From Lunularia cruciata (taxonomy: Eukaryota; Streptophyta; Marchantiopsida; Lunulariales; Lunulariaceae): a DNA stretch of 64,000 bases. The stretch spans positions 66,967,836-67,031,835 of the forward strand of contig OX419757.1 in assembly GCA_948567375.1 (NCBI GenBank), in the 5' to 3' direction. The position numbers and the translations under genes are program-made. Shown one piece after another: positions 11,955 through 26,751 of this stretch. How positions within the stretch are numbered: position 1 is the stretch's first letter; the number at the start of each line of letters is the position of its first letter. The notes below the pieces were generated by a model. It was given only the letters and a program-made list of their open reading frames with translations, was not told the origin of the DNA and ran no database searches.

Positions 11955-13140
11955 TTTCTTGTATTCTGATGGGTATCCATACAACTGTGATTGAAATATC
12001 TTCTTGTTTACTATCTTCCATTGGGACAAGAACCAAACAGGAATCCTTTTAGTATAAGTAGTATAACTAAGTTATTTCGGCTAAACCTGTTTCGAAGACA
12101 AATTACACATCCATGGGTGCAACATACAACAACAACATAGTTAAAATTTGCACTTCTTTTCATGTTTGGACTGGTTTCTTACGGTATATTGGAAAGTTGG
12201 TGGATTGTCTCTTTGGACTTTTATTTACTTAACATGCTTATACACTTCACCTTTTCCTAGGTTGTGGATGACTAAGTTTGACACACGAGTACTATTTGGA
12301 TATTTACACCTCTCTAATCTCCACAGCTTGATTCACCATGAAGCACAATCTTAGGGAACTCTATTCAGAATGTTGAAAAGGTTTATTTCCTTTTCGCTCT
12401 TTTGTGTTGTAAGCGACATGTTCGTTTTGCTCCTGTAAATCGAATTTTGCGTTGCAGTACTACCAAAACACTCCTACCACAATCAACTCTATAGTGCAAA
12501 TTACCATCCACATTTTCTCCGTTATAATTTCTCATAGCTTACTAGTATGATTACACTAATAGAAAAGTCGAGAACAACTTACAGTATAATTAATTAATGT
12601 GGGAAGTAGAATTTTTTTTGTTGAGAGAATATTCTTGAATTATATTGAAAATAATAAAATTGTAAATTATATCAAAATATTGGAATAGAATAAGAATATT
12701 GGTGTGCTTTATGATATGATAGTGAGAATATTATAATATTCGTATAAAGTTTACTCATACATACAAAGGGCCAAAAATATAGCCTTCATCCTATAAGTTC
12801 TACTCAATTCAGATTCAATCACTTCAACGAGGGAATCATAAAGGCCAAACTAATATTATAATACCTGCACTACCAAAAAGCTTTCAACTAACTGAATGAT
12901 ATTTATCACATTAATTAAACTCGCCTTAAGACAATGTACATCTTCATTTATTACTATTACACACTTTTGTAAGTGTGAATTGGATTTAATGTGAATAAAT
13001 ATAATCATAATATAAAACCCAAAATCACGAACTAAAAGTAAGTTTCTACACTAGTTACGGAAAACAGTGGAAAACAAATTAGAACTATAAACCCCAACCA
13101 CGCTAATCTGCTTACTGTGCGATGAGACGAGCCGGCTGAG
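11955..13140. other. No recognisable gene
   Basis: AT-rich, with short unsupported frames. I see no motif or structured repeat. Confidence 0.5.
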
Positions 13141-13152
13141 TTTCAAACACCT

Positions 13153-13665
13153 GTGCAGTTCCCACCGGTTCGACTCACGGCCCGCGAAGGAAAGGAGACC
13201 CCTGGAGTCAACGCTGCAGAGACCGAAACCGTGAATGCCTGCAGGGAAGTAACCCTGACACCCAGCCTACCGTATTGTGGGCGACGTACGGACGTACTCG
13301 TGGTGCCAGAAGACCAACCGTTTACCGTCGCTCCAGCCACATTAAACGCGGCTGTGTCTTTGACCTCAGATTTTATCTGCGGAGACATTCCTTGCTGGCG
13401 CTTGAGCGAGAAAGTCGTTGCTCGTCCGAACGGGATGTGGAAGCTCCCTGCCGAGGAAATCATGGACCCCCAGGCCGCTCCCGGTAATCGCACTTCCATG
13501 TGGGGAAATACGCTATCTGATCCCAAGAACACAAGTTCTGATAAGGAGGTTCGGTTCTCAGGTCAGTGCACGTCGGACTCGTTGACGCTTTGGCCTAGTT
13601 TGAATTTCGTACACGATGCGACTGTACTGTGTTACTGGTGTGACTATGTTGAAGTGTTGAAGTAA
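13153..13665 (+). CDS. Unrecognised GC-rich open frame, 170 codons
   Basis: I do not recognise this product. The frame is open from a GTG at 13153, with an upstream stop at 13123 and no ATG near the start, to TAA at 13663-13665. The block is markedly more GC- and CpG-rich than its neighbours. A second plus frame (13275-13487) and a minus frame (13143-13532) are also open, which is what high GC content alone would produce. No signal peptide, membrane segment or known domain is visible. It could be an exon of an unidentified gene, a repeat remnant, or non-coding CpG-rich DNA. Confidence 0.15.
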   Translation: MQFPPVRLTAREGKETPGVNAAETETVNACREVTLTPSLPYCGRRTDVLVVPEDQPFTVAPATLNAAVSLTSDFICGDIPCWRLSEKVVARPNGMWKLPAEEIMDPQAAPGNRTSMWGNTLSDPKNTSSDKEVRFSGQCTSDSLTLWPSLNFVHDATVLCYWCDYVEVLK

Positions 13666-16600
13666 AGGTACGTAGTACCTCCAATTGAGTATCCACACTG
13701 TTACGTTCTGAGAGTGATTTTTGATGTGCTTGGATATTTTGTTACTTCCTGTTTTGGTGTTCTCTCTCTCACCAATTTTCTGAAAGCATAGATTTCTTGT
13801 TATAAACCAAGTCCAAGATAAAAGAATCTATGGCATAGTTTACCGTGCATTGATCCATTCCTTTTCCATTCTTCATGTAATTCTTAAGACGTACAGTGAA
13901 CCGGAAGCTTTCTAAGTAGTGGCCAAACTACATATTAACATACAAATGTCTATTTTGATGTTCTGTTTTTTCTTTGATGTTATGTCTCCCTGCATATAAA
14001 TAATTTGGGTTCTCAAAGAATACCTTGGCAGGCAAAAATGATTCTCTAAGTTCATGATATTTTTCCCTTACCTTCTTAGTAATATTAAATCCTAAATTAG
14101 TTAGCTGTTATACCACATTGGGAATTATCCATTGCCCACTAGGGTGTTCATCATGTCCATTTATATCACTAGGTAGGATCACATAAGCAGTAGCCACGGC
14201 TTATGTGATATTTGATCTGGCATTGCTGTGGGTACAGATAGGGTCACAAGCAACACTGGCTTAAGCAATTACTAATGTTCTTATAAATTGTTCTTTCTGC
14301 TCAATCATCTATCACCTTAGTTACGAGTATACTCCAGTCATCCACTCAGTGATTGCATTCTAGAACGTAGTCATGGAAGTGGGACTCTGATGATCAATTT
14401 AGAGATATTATACTTTCGTGCTAGGCAAGCTGGAGTAATCTCGATCGTTTGATGCCGGGAGTGCTCGATAAGTATGCACAATACTGGTAAATTTGAGCAG
14501 TCATAAATAAAATTTGAAATTTTAGAGTTCTATTGTATCATGATTGATGCTCTATCCGATTCATGTAGTTCCAATCTGGGGGGAAGTTTTCCTGTGTTAT
14601 CTAACTCGGAATCGAGTGCAGTTCGGTGTAGAATTCGTCCTCATTTCCATTTTGGTTTCCCTCATATTGATAGCCAAGTACATGCATGTTCAACTTTGCA
14701 GATGAAACTCATATCGGTGTAAACATCCTTCAAGCAGAGAACGAATTGAGTAGCTAAGACAAGAAACTCAGGATCCTGACATTGGTACGTAGTGTAGTTA
14801 GTGCCCAGCCATGGTAAAGATGCCTCCGTATTGTTCAAGTGAATGAAGGTCGAATCTTAAATCAGACTCCACTCCACCCGGAGGACATATGTCCACGCTA
14901 CGGTAGGATATTAATCACGCGTCCCACCGAGTGAACGGAAGTACATCAGTTGTGGAGTGTGAGAAGTTTGAAGTCTTCGCCACTGGGTGACATCGTGTTC
15001 AACCCGAAGCCCACTAACGAACGAGGACGATCGAGTTTCAGTTCTATTGAAGTATGGAGGAAATGAAATAGATTAGAATCAGTACACGACTTCGTTTCTG
15101 GAAACGGCGATAATAAGCGACATCTGATCGCAAAATTCGGTAGAGCTGGGTGTATTCCATGTTCCATGGGGAATGTAACGAGTTGTTCGTAAGACTCCTT
15201 GAGCAAGATCTCATTTCAATTTGGACTGTCCCGATTTGGTAATGTATTTGAGGGAAACGATCATTGTAGGCTAAAAGTTCTAGAATAGATTTAAAGAATT
15301 GCGTGAAGACTTCGGATGCACATATTTGATGTTGAAAGTTTCAGTAGACATACTTATGAGTCATAAAAATGATGTGAATCAAACATAGCAGTAGAATAAT
15401 TTTAGATCCTCACTTTAAAATTATTGACCTGAATCTTCTTTGTAACTTCGGGTCACACTACTTATATTCTTCAACGCGGCTCATACCATAGGATATCAGG
15501 CATAGGACATAAGCGGGTGACATGGAATTACTGTATAGAATAATTCTACACAAAAGCTTTCCTGTAGCTGAGTGGTGATAACCTGGAACATTGTGATTTG
15601 ATGCTTATAATAATCACTGCTAATCATGCGTCCATTGAACAGTAGCAATAGCGCGTTTGAATTCTCTGTTGTTTTTCCCTCACACGCACTGATGGTTGCT
15701 ATCCTTTTTGAACCTGAATGACCCTGAATCGCGATAGGAGAGAAAGTGAACTTTGTAGTGGAAGCATATTCCTGTGGTGTTCTATCTCGTCCTCATAATT
15801 CTCATGAAGGTTGCAAAGCCATAGGCATGTGGATCATGTCTTGTCTCCGGTTGTGTCGAATGTGTTCTCCTTGCAATAGAAAAGTAACCGAAAGTTCGAT
15901 GTGGGCAACAGAAGGTTGAAAAAGGGTGTTGCTTTCGATTCTAGAGTCAACATCCAGGGGATTGAAGGGCTGATTCGACGTTACTTTAGTCCTTTGATTC
16001 ATCAAGTCACAAAGGTTGGCGAAGGCGAAGCTGCAGTGTTAGCATCCCTCATTATACCACATGCTCCGCTAGTCCAAGAGAGAGGTGGCTGACAGCCGCT
16101 GCGCCGGAAACTAGTGGGACGGAGCAGAGAAAGATGGGAAAAGGGAAAGACCTTACGCATACAAACGCTGGCTTTCTTGCGGGCCCTGGTGCTAAGTCAA
16201 CTCACGTCCTTACGATGCAGTGACTTCACATCAACTTGTTATATTCGTGACATGGTTGGTGTGTACCTGTCAGCAACTGAGTTGAGGATGATGCAAATGG
16301 GCCCCTTCTGGTTTAGGACATTCCTGTTGTGCTTTTCTGGAAAAGTTTTCAAAGGGATTTACATATTTCTAGGACGTCTCCGGGTCCGCACTTGCCGTGT
16401 TGAGTCATGTAGAAATCGGGATAAGGGGCGCATTCAAAAGGTGCAGAACATTTGGAATTATAGTGGATATTTCTATGAAAAAGTTGACACGATAAAAAGC
16501 CAAGAACTTCTTCTTTAACTGCTATCGGTTGTCAATGGCTTTTTGATGGCCTTCATCTTCAGTCTCGCTCCACGGAAATGTTACCTCTATATCAAGGTCG

Positions 16601-18304
16601 CATTCATTTTGGCTTGCAAGCGTGTATTCGCGACGCGTTATGCAGCGTTATGTGCGGCCCTTCTCAGGTCTAACCCTTGTAGTTGAGAACTCTTCCGGGC
16701 AGAGCCATGCATTATCCAAAGTTTACTACGTGTATTCCATTCTGTGTCTGCAATTCGATAGTTAGTATCCTATCTATCTATGTATTCCATTGTATTTGGG
16801 TGGTTAAAGTTGTAACTATCACAGGACTGATTACCGTTCTTTCTACACCTCCCCTTAAACAAATCATTCCTAATCCTTTCATGGATGTCTGAGCCCATGG
16901 ACGGTGGTGGACTGCAGGTGGTTACTGTCGTGCAAATCTTGTTTCGCCCTAAATTGCATTGATCTGAACTGATTCTGGTTCTCGGTGTATATACCCGTAC
17001 CTTCGCTTGAAAGCTTTATCACATCTCCTGGGAATGGTGTTTGTGCACTTACAATTAAGAGGCAGTTCCTTTCAGAGTCTACAAACTGAAATTTAAACGC
17101 TCACCTAACTCAGTGGAGTGATTCTCTACCCTAGATCTGGTGTGTAAATGCTTTTGGAATCTTGACTATGAGTACTGCGTGTATTATGATTTTGAACCAC
17201 ATTTAAGATCGTCTATGTGCACACGCTGTCGTAAAGAAGAAAGGAAGAACGGAGTCTACCGTGGAGTTAGATTGATGAACACGAATGATCGTTTTCTCCA
17301 ACTTCTTCGCAGTAAAATTGAACCCATCCGAAGTTCGAACTCGATTGAACCAGGGGGTATGTCTAGAGTTGATGTAGAGTGAAAGGCGACAGGCGGCAAT
17401 ACGAATCTCCTTCCAGTGACTCTCAGCTGCTACAGACAGTAGGCCATGCGTTACCCTGTCCGAGACTCCAATCAAGCCCGAGGTACCCAAGTGCAAAAGC
17501 CTTCTATTTTGTTTCTTCTTCACGCACATTATATCCCAACTTACATGGTTTGCTTGTCTCCCGTGACCGGAATATTCCAGGTTGCTGCTTTTGAGGAAAG
17601 TGTTTGATCTTCCTTGATAATAATGAGAAAGGTTGGAGATGATTTCCACTTTAGGTGCCACTAGCATATTGTGGTTGCCAGCATATAGATTCCATTATCT
17701 GTCTTGGATTGCAGGAGGGCAGGAGATGGTGATCAGCACATTGTTCTCTATGCACCCCAATGGCTCTACAATAAATAAAAAGCTGTTTTTATAAAGTGAA
17801 AGCTGACTGTTTGATGCCTTTCCGAAATGGTGAAGTTCATCACAACATTCTCTATGTCTCATGATCGGGACAATCTTCCAGACAGAGTTGTTCATTCTCA
17901 CTCCATTCTTGTTCAACATTGAATTTTGTGGAATTCAGAGAGACAACGAGACTTGCTCTTCGTTTCCTGAATTTCTCGGCACCTCTATACCGGCCCTCCC
18001 ATGAAACATTTTAAGCTCCCATTTACATTTCAACTTATCATCCCTAAGAGGGAGTCTCGTACCCCATGTTTCACAGATGATGCACACCAAGATCTAATTC
18101 TGGACAAGCTTATCGGCGATAGAATTAACCAGGTATGGAAGTCCACCCGCAGACAGACAGGAAAGAACCTTAAAATTGATGCGATTCCTTAGCCGTCTAA
18201 ATTAAGAGGAACAAAAACAAGATGACCCAACTCCCACGTGCGATCAACTTCAACTCGGGTAAATACTTTGTCTTGTGCCTTTTCTTCTGGGTTTCATGAC
18301 CTTT
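13666..18304. other. No recognisable gene
   Basis: Several frames of 60-154 codons occur (for example 16114-16518 + and 17203-17667 -), but none shows a known motif. An 11-bp inverted repeat (ATCACATAAGC, 14178-14188, with 14199-14209) is the only clear structure. Confidence 0.45.
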
Positions 18305-18321
18305 CCAGAGATCTTCGAAAG

Positions 18322-18420
18322 AATTATAAGGCGACCGCGTAGGAAAATCGAAGGATGGGAAGACCCCATCAAGCCGTACAAGGGGGAGAAAAAAAGGTAA
18401 CATGGGGCTAAGCCCCAATA
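18322..18420 (+). mobile_element. SINE-like short repeat, full-length copy
   Basis: This 99-bp unit lies between perfect 17-bp direct repeats CCAGAGATCTTCGAAAG (18305-18321 and 18421-18437). The head is AAGGCGACCGCGTAGG. Then come hairpin GATGGG-AAGAC-CCCATC, an A-rich linker with GGTAACATGGGG, and a terminal palindrome ATGGGGCTAAGCCCCA. The same order recurs at 57099-57191. The long target duplication and the absence of terminal inverted repeats point to LINE-type target-primed integration. It has no coding capacity. Confidence 0.75.
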
Positions 18421-18437
18421 CCAGAGATCTTCGAAAG

Positions 18438-21400
18438 TGATACATCACTTTCACGAATGTCCTGATAATCACCATGAGATGACAAATACAAATTGAGACA
18501 TTGCGATTCCACACCTTGTCATATGCCTGTCTCCCAGCAGTTCCTCGAATAGGTGCTGAAGCCTCACTTCTATAGATTGGACCACATTACTGCTCCTGAC
18601 AGGAATCACAATCACTACGGGATTCTCTCTCTCCTTCCGAGTCTAGTCGTCAGCCTTGAGAGACAAATAGACACACCAAACCTTGACGAGGATTAGGGGG
18701 CTCATGGAAGTACAGTCAGGTCAAGACTTATCCTTCCCACATGTTGCCGAAAAGACTTGAAGGTCATTTAACATGGGCACTACTCACATGACAACCTATA
18801 CAGATACCCAAACCAAACTCTGCACACCGAACAGTCAATAACACGAGAATTCACGATCAGTGGAACAGATATCATATTATTATATGCAACTACTCAGATT
18901 TGAGTCGGAATCCAAAATGATACTAACTAATAACCAAAACATGACAATATAAAGTCCATATTGATCCATCCTCCAATTGACCAGCTGATACGTTCAAACC
19001 AGAAATTTCTCTCTAGCGCACAATCAACCATTTGCTCCGATCCACGTCCTTCCATCAATGATCTAGGGGTTATCTAAACTAGCCCTAGTGCCTGGACTGT
19101 ATGGTACTTGATCATGTTTACAGATACGACTATGGTTCCGACTTCTAGGATTTATATTCTAAATACTTAAAAAATTATGTAAATATAATACGGGAGATCC
19201 TTCACATCCTGAGAGATATTTGTCCATATACATTTCTTTATCTAAGGTACTTACTTACGCCACGTGACTTAAGTCTCGCCAAGTTTAAGCTTTCACTAGA
19301 GAGCTGAAGGGACTTAGGAGAGAAATGAAAATTTTAAGTATTCTTCATAAATCAAACACATCGTCATTCACAAGTTAAACAGTTTTTGTAGATAGTCCAG
19401 GGATTTTAACAATGCTAATTTTGATCTTCAGCAAACTTTAGCATACGCAAGGCCGTTGTCATGAACGAAGGTAGGTAAGGAATCAACCCTTAAAATCAAA
19501 CAATCCAAACATGAAGTAGGTGTATATGCCTCCCACCTTTTTCTTTTATGTGCACCAATTTTCAAGAAGAATTAAAAAATTGCAAGTTTGAGCGTAAGTA
19601 ATAGTCTACCAGTTTTCTTCAAGTATCATGCATCATTGAGCATGCACAGATGTACATTATGTCATTTCCCGTTAGTGCTTCCTTGTCATTTACTCCTCTC
19701 CAGCCTTCCCCAAAATTCCACGTATTGTGATATGCTGTTATTACATGATTGCCATTCATTCTGATCCCAATGATATGGAACACACTTTTGTTGGTTTTCA
19801 ATATGTAGATCTTGACTGTGGCCCTCCGTACTCTGTTTCTTATCATGAGCCAATCTATCTTTCAAACGATTGTGTTTTCAAACCCTGGTATAGCTTATCT
19901 TCAAACAACAATCTTCAGGCAATTATCCTAGACTTCCTATACATTAAACATTGGAGAAGATAGTTTAAAGAACAGGGTTTGGTAATAAACACCAAAACTT
20001 GTAGAGGTAACATGAATGATTTTGGTCCTGAAATTATCATAATTTTCCTACACGCTCAGGTTAGGTGAAGCTCAGATTTTCCTCTAGTTTATGTTAGGGA
20101 CAGATGATAATACATCAAACCTACTAATTTTCGATCTAAACTAACATGGAGCTCCGTAGGTGTCAAATGATTGTAAACCCACGCTACCTTGCTTTCAATT
20201 ATCAGCGAATGTTTGGTCGGTGTGAGTTAATCTTGAGGCTACCTTGGGTCGGCGTAACTCAACCGTCACTAGATTTAGTGGATGTACTTGCTCCAATCCA
20301 GATGCCATCTCCGCCTCCCGTCCTGGCCGACACATACCGACCGGAAATCTAGCAACGAACATCCATCCAATCCAGATCCAGAGCGACGGACACCGACTGG
20401 CTGATTGGAGCTCATCATTCTGTGAACTTCGACGGAGAATCTCTCCGCAGCTGAGTTGTTTCACCGTCACACTCATTGTGGTGGACAAAACTCTACCGCC
20501 GTTCTGCCATGCCGTCGAGGTCGGTAACCTCATGGGTTTCTTTCCTTTCTGGAGGTGGCGCCGGAACGGGACTCAAGATGGGTCCAAACGACTTGCTTGG
20601 CCATAGTCAGAGGAGCGCTAAATTTCTTAAACCAACCTCTCGTGGCTCCATAGAACAATATTTTGGACGTCTAGCGTAGACAACTTGCTAAAACGACATT
20701 AGTGTTTTTTTTCTCAAATTGCAATGTAGACAAAATGTGCAAAAAACCCCCGATACACAATGTGTGAACCTCCTTGATATTCTGGGAATGGTCGTTCTAT
20801 AACAACGATGATGTAAATAGTTTCTTCAGGCTTAGCATGGATTATGTATTGGGTGGTCTATCATTTACATCTGTTCTTGCTATCTGCTGCCTATCATAAC
20901 GATACTCTAGAAATAAAACTATTGATGTGTAAAATAAGGGGATCTCGATCAGATATCCATGAGAACCTGCAGCTGAACTTGTTAGAAGTAACATATTAGG
21001 TACGTTTGCTCAGTTTGTAATATAGACAAAACACGTGTGAATTTCCTTCTTGACTTTTGTGGGAATATGTCCTCTCTATAGTAACGAAGTAGTCAAATTT
21101 TGTTTCTCTTTCAACGTGGACCTTGTTTCAACGCTTCAATATTTTGGGCTTAAGGGCTAACACTAACAAAACGCGTGCCAATAGTAGTGAATCTAGAAAT
21201 TTCGACGAAATGTTATCACTTTTGTCTGTGGAACTAAAATAATTAGCTATGTTTGGTGCACAGCAACTTCCGTGGCTTTGTGGGGTACATACTCAAGATG
21301 GGCCCAAAAGAGATATCGCGAGGCTGGATAATCCATCTCTACAGAGCTTGTTCATAGTGAGGGGGTTCATATCCATTTTTGTAAAATCCTGCTGCTATAA

Positions 21401-21784
21401 GTGTACAAATAGAGAACGTTATTTCTGACTTAAGAAGATTGGACTTCAAGATATAGTAATTTTCTTTCGTATCGAAGTTCAAGCTCGGGTACAGTACTGT
21501 AAAATGCGATTTTCTAAGATACAGTATCTTAGGGACATGATTAAGGCGTCAATGGTAGGAATGATAGAGTATCATTTCGTAGTATTAGCGATATGCATTT
21601 TGGATTTTATTTTTATTTTTTAAAAATTTTCGGCTTGCAGATTCCAGGAAGTTTACAGAGCATTTTAGTTGTTTCGAGGTCCATGACAAGGTACTGTGTT
21701 GAAGAGAATATTGGCTTATTCGAAGCCAAGGAGGAACCGCCGCATAGTTTTGTACAGTATATAAGTAGCAAAAGATCATGTGTA
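18438..21784. other. No recognisable gene
   Basis: Mixed AT-rich sequence with a more GC-rich patch at 20146-20680, where several frames overlap. None of the products is recognisable. Confidence 0.45.
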
Positions 21785-21790
21785 CAATAA

Positions 21791-21955
21791 AAGGTTGACC
21801 ACTTAGAAAACAAGTAGGATGAGGAACACCCCATCCTACTTAGAAAGGTTGACCACTTAGAAAACAAGTAGGATGGGAACACCCCATCCTACTTGTATGA
21901 GGTCTTACAAGGGTGAGACAAAAGATACAAAATGGAGTTAAACCCCAATAGTATC
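21791..21955 (+). repeat. Diverged SINE-like copy with tandem 54-bp duplication
   Basis: A 54-bp unit starting AAGGTTGACCACTTAG occurs twice (21791-21844 and 21845-21897). Each unit contains an inverted repeat AAGTAGGATG/CATCCTACTT. The following AAGGGTGAGACAAAAGATA and GTTAAACCCCAATA match the 3' half of the short repeat at 18322-18420. It is most likely an older member with an internal duplication. Confidence 0.5.
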
Positions 21956-24900
21956 AATATGAGATATTTATCCTATCTCATTTAAAATATATGAGCTAAG
22001 CAAGTTATAAGGTCTACATCTATTAAGCACCCAAAAAAACATCACCTAGTGGGATTACTCTCCTATAGATTCTACCGTTCCAATGTTCTCTATAGAGCAC
22101 ATGCGGTCTAAAATATATATGAATTATGACAGTGAAATTGAAACCTGGACATCTAACATGATAAGTTTTCATGCGATCCTTAACAAATATGTCAAACGCC
22201 ATATACATCAATCCATGTAACTCTAAAGTTACAGGAAGAAAGAGGCGCCCTCATTGCATACCTCTATACTTGGGAGACCTTATGTGTTGGTGCTCCACTT
22301 GCCCCTTATCCAGGGGATGAGTAATCTCTCTCTAAAATTGCATAACAAATAAGGTATGTAACCATAACATCAACTATTGTCACTTGATTACCTCGGACCT
22401 AATATAAAGTTACAGGAACATGTGTTGTCTGCAAAATATACTACACTGTGTGTACAATTAGGAAATACCCTTGCACACGACGGTACCGTACAAGGATCGT
22501 CAATTACCGAGTACGATGCATTCTTGAGGTAAATGATTATTTGAGACTTGATGACGGTAGAAGTTGTTTTATTTCCCTGAGTTCTACGGGCAACGTAGTA
22601 TAATTTAATCTTCACCCTTGTTTTTCAAGTGGTATTCTCCCACAATGTATTATCTAGGAAGAAAACGAAGTTTGAATAAATAGCTCAAAGGCTGATGTTT
22701 TGTATTCAAGAAAGAACGGAATACTGAGGTATATGATTAATGTTTTTCTCTAGATAATGTTACTGGCCAGAATATAACATGCAAAATTATTAAGCCAATG
22801 GAACTTCAGATCTTTCTACCCTCGCTGACGATAAGACTTGCATATATTTGAATACCGGAGTTATATTTTTATGTGAGGTAAATAATTGAAAATCTTAAAT
22901 AAACACACAACTCTCCTAAAAAAATTATACACAAAAACTTTAATCCTCCTTCTAAAACATGTTACTATTGTGCCAAGAGAAGTTCTCGAAATGCGAAAGA
23001 GCCTTCTGGTGGTGGGAAAGCATAGTGGAATGGAAGATATTTTTGGTGTTTAGATGTTTTATAAAGAAAATTAAATATCTTGTATATTTTTTAAGAAATT
23101 ATTATGTTTTTTAATTTCCCTCGATGGACAGGTAAAAATATTATCAAAAAATCTGCACACAAGCGAATGAAAAGAGAGTGCTTACTCAGTATTTAAAAAT
23201 AGTGAAAACCTGAATAAGAATTTCAGGTGCTTCCTTTATCCTAAAAGGGAAAATGGAGAGGAAGTACCGTAACTACATTATTGATGATCCATCTAGGCTA
23301 TCGACTCAATCATCTCCTCAAATCCTGACATATTTCTCCAAGAAGATGCGTACTCATTGATATCCATCTAAAAGCATATAAATTGTGGAAATACAGGAGG
23401 ACATCCTAGTAGCCAAACTTTGTGTATAATGTGTACCGTAGGTGGGTAGATTACCCGTACCCGTAGTCTGTACAAGCACTGTACTGTAGAGGACTTTTCT
23501 GACGAAAGGGGATGAGTCTTGTCACAGTTGCTAGAGTACAGTGTGGCAGGGACTATACAGGCATCACCTCTAGGTGTAAGAATATTCGGCACAGAGCTCT
23601 GTACTGTATTCACCTCAAACCGATTTGGCCACTGTCCCTTCCACGCCCCGCATACTAGGGATTATAGTACTAACTCCAAGGGTCAGGAGCAACCTTCACT
23701 CAAGGTAACTCAGTATCTCTTTACTTACCTTTCAAATGAACTGCACGCATGCACGAGTACCGACTTAATACCTACTCGACATCTCCACTGGTCTCTAGTT
23801 GAGTTGTCGGGTTATATGGTACAGATAACGAGTGTTGTAGGTTTGCTGAAACCTCCACTCCAGTTACGATTCTCATCAAGACCTGTTTGAACTTAGAGGT
23901 AAGAAATTCAACCTAAATGCCTTATGATACCCTACGACGTAGTATGCTACGGGACAGCGTTGAACAATCTGCTGGCAATGTACTTGCGCAGTATCGGCTG
24001 TATACCAGCTAGAAGCAGACTGCCGTATGACGGACAGCGATTTGTATAGTAAAGGCAGGACGGGTGGAATGTTCACCATCGACATGGTCGACATACTCTG
24101 CCGTCGTCGACGGGAAGAGAGTGGCAGAGCCGCAGAGGCATTTAATCGATTGACGCAGCGATTGATCTTCAAGCTCTCACAAGCACGCTGCCAAGTCGGA
24201 CGCAGCACATTGACGTGGCTGTGAGCTCGCAATAAAACATGACGCTAAGCTTACCCACCTATACAATGGGTAAAAGAAATAAATTTATTATTTACAATGG
24301 GTAAAAAAAATTTAATTTATTATCATACAATGGGAAAATCAGAGGGATGTAGCATCGACGGTATATAAGTGATATACCTCTGACTGCTTGGTTGTTTTAC
24401 CGTGGATGTCACTGGGTTATCGCGTGCTGTGCATATGATAACGTTAAGACGTCCAGTCCACGTCCCTCGTGTCTCGTTGACTGGAGTCCCTGGACTGTGA
24501 TCGATTGAGAACATGTGGTCACTTGTTCCCGTTACTGTTTCCTTCGAAAGGACAGTTGGAGAGCGTAAGCTACCGTACTGACTGCGGTTAGGGTCGATTA
24601 CGTGCACAAGACAACTTCCCCGTAGGCGTTTCGGCACATACCAGAGTTAGCCCCTTCCACGATTCAACTTTAGTTAGTTTGTGGTGCACATACGTCGATT
24701 GGATGAAGTTGATCCAATATTGACTAGGGCGAGAGTTAAAAGGCGTTAAACACTGGTATGCACTGAAATGCTTTGCTTGAAGTTCCCTCGCGTTGAACGG
24801 GCCATTGACCGGATTCGGCCAATCACAACCTAGAGGCGATGCTACGAGTGCAAACTAGGGTTAGCGCTTTGGTCAGGAGTTAATCCGCAATGAAGACCCT

Positions 24901-26741
24901 GAAGATTACACATCTCATTGGATCTGATCCACACACCCAAAACCCTAAACCTTGTTACTTAACTCTAGTAGCCCCGATGAATAATCTTCTGTGGAACCCC
25001 TGTTTGGATTGCAAGTTGCAGAAAGTACGCAGAGTACACTTGAGAGAGAACTGCTAACCGAGGGCAACAAGAACATGTCTCTAGATGACAGCAAAATTCG
25101 TCGTGGAATTTCAAAGACAATAATCAGCACTGAAATCATTAGCATTTTACACAGCCATGGCTGTCCAGGCTCCCTCTAATGTTGCTTGATTAGAGTTCTG
25201 CTACGTAACTAATGGCCTAGAAGTTAAGAAACTAAAAGATATCATTATATCTAACGATTGATACGCGTGAATGATGGATTGGGTTATGACAGAGCTTACT
25301 GTAAGGAAGTCAGGGATAACTGTTGAAGTATATAATCAGTCCACTTAGGAATGTAATCGGTATTAAGGATTCAGGTACAAGAACTCGTGTGTTTGTGAGG
25401 GTGATCTCCTGTTTAAAAAATGCTAAGAAATTACTTCTTTAATTTCCCTATTGTATAGAGAAAGTATATGGCCGATAATAGGCAGACTTACAAATTTAAT
25501 TCTTTTCTGTTCTAGCTGTAAATTCTTCTACATGAACTGTAGAAAATATATATTAGAATAGATAAGAAAAACTCGTGCATATACTTCTAGTAGTTGAGTT
25601 TGGATTCATCACCCGCCCCTTCTTCACCATGTCTAATATCTTGTTTAGGCCTCGTAACCGGTATGCTTTCAAACCTATTGTAAACGTAAGCCCCTTGATA
25701 AATCAAATTTATGCGCTTCGCCTTTGCTGCATACTGTTAAGTTTCAATACTTTTTGAGAAGAGGTTGAATGTATTCTCAAAGTTTGATACCGAGAAAGCA
25801 TAAAACCGTATTCATTGTAAGTCTAACTTTGCTACTCTCGAAAACTACTGTAAGTAGATTAGAGATACGCTTCCTCATTCCGAGTCTTTTGTTATTGTGA
25901 ATGTACATAGATTTTAGTCGTGAGGTTTTTGCCAGGCAATTGTTTCTTGGAAATTCCGAGTATCGTGGGAATAGAAACCATATGGATTTACATCACGGCG
26001 GGTACGATATTAAAGCATTATCTTCCTTACTTGGACTCTGTACTGTAAGTTCCAGTATACAGTTACTTAAGTACTGGGTTGGTCGTCCTTTAATGAATTT
26101 GTTCAAAGTGTAGGAAGATCTATTAGGTTTTCTTTGGTACCTTGTTTAACACCTCTGGACTCCACTAATTGGTCGTAGGCTACGGGAGACTAATTATCAT
26201 AGACCTTGAAGATTGAGTACCACTCTAGAGAGAGAAGAAGAATTAAGAATTACGGTTCGAAATCTTCATGAAGGATTATGATCTTTACCTCAACCTCGTC
26301 GCCTACAACTTTCGAAGCCTCCAGATTAGTGAGAACCGGAAGTGAAGGGGTGGTGGAACCTGATATACCGAGTAACTAATTACACACGTTGCAAACAACT
26401 CTCTATATATTTGGAGAATAAGAACTGGCAGTTCGCCGAGAAAAGGATTTCAGAATATGTCCTCTCTTGATATTACAGTACATCAGTGCAACAAACATGC
26501 GCGAATAGTTGCTCACCTAAAATTTTGAACTCATGTGTGATCTCGAAGGTTTAGTATATTTTGTAACGTAGAACTTTCCAGTTGCTTCTCACATGTTTCT
26601 CAGCAAGCTCGCCCACGTCCCCCCATTATACCACCCACGCTTCAAAATAGTTATCTAACCTCTAAGAAACCAACTGGCCAAGGGACTGGGTATTGTAGAC
26701 CACCTGATTTACCCTGACTATTTTCAACTACTGTACATATG
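21956..26741. other. No recognisable gene; minor repeats
   Basis: Holds a short AT-rich tandem duplication (ACAATGGGTAAAA units, about 24262-24340) and a plant telo-box AAACCCTAA (24940-24948), a motif common in promoters of translation-related genes. Frames at 23519-23890 + and 24323-24637 - lie in GC-richer patches and are not recognisable. Confidence 0.4.
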
Positions 26742-26751
26742 CATTACAAGT

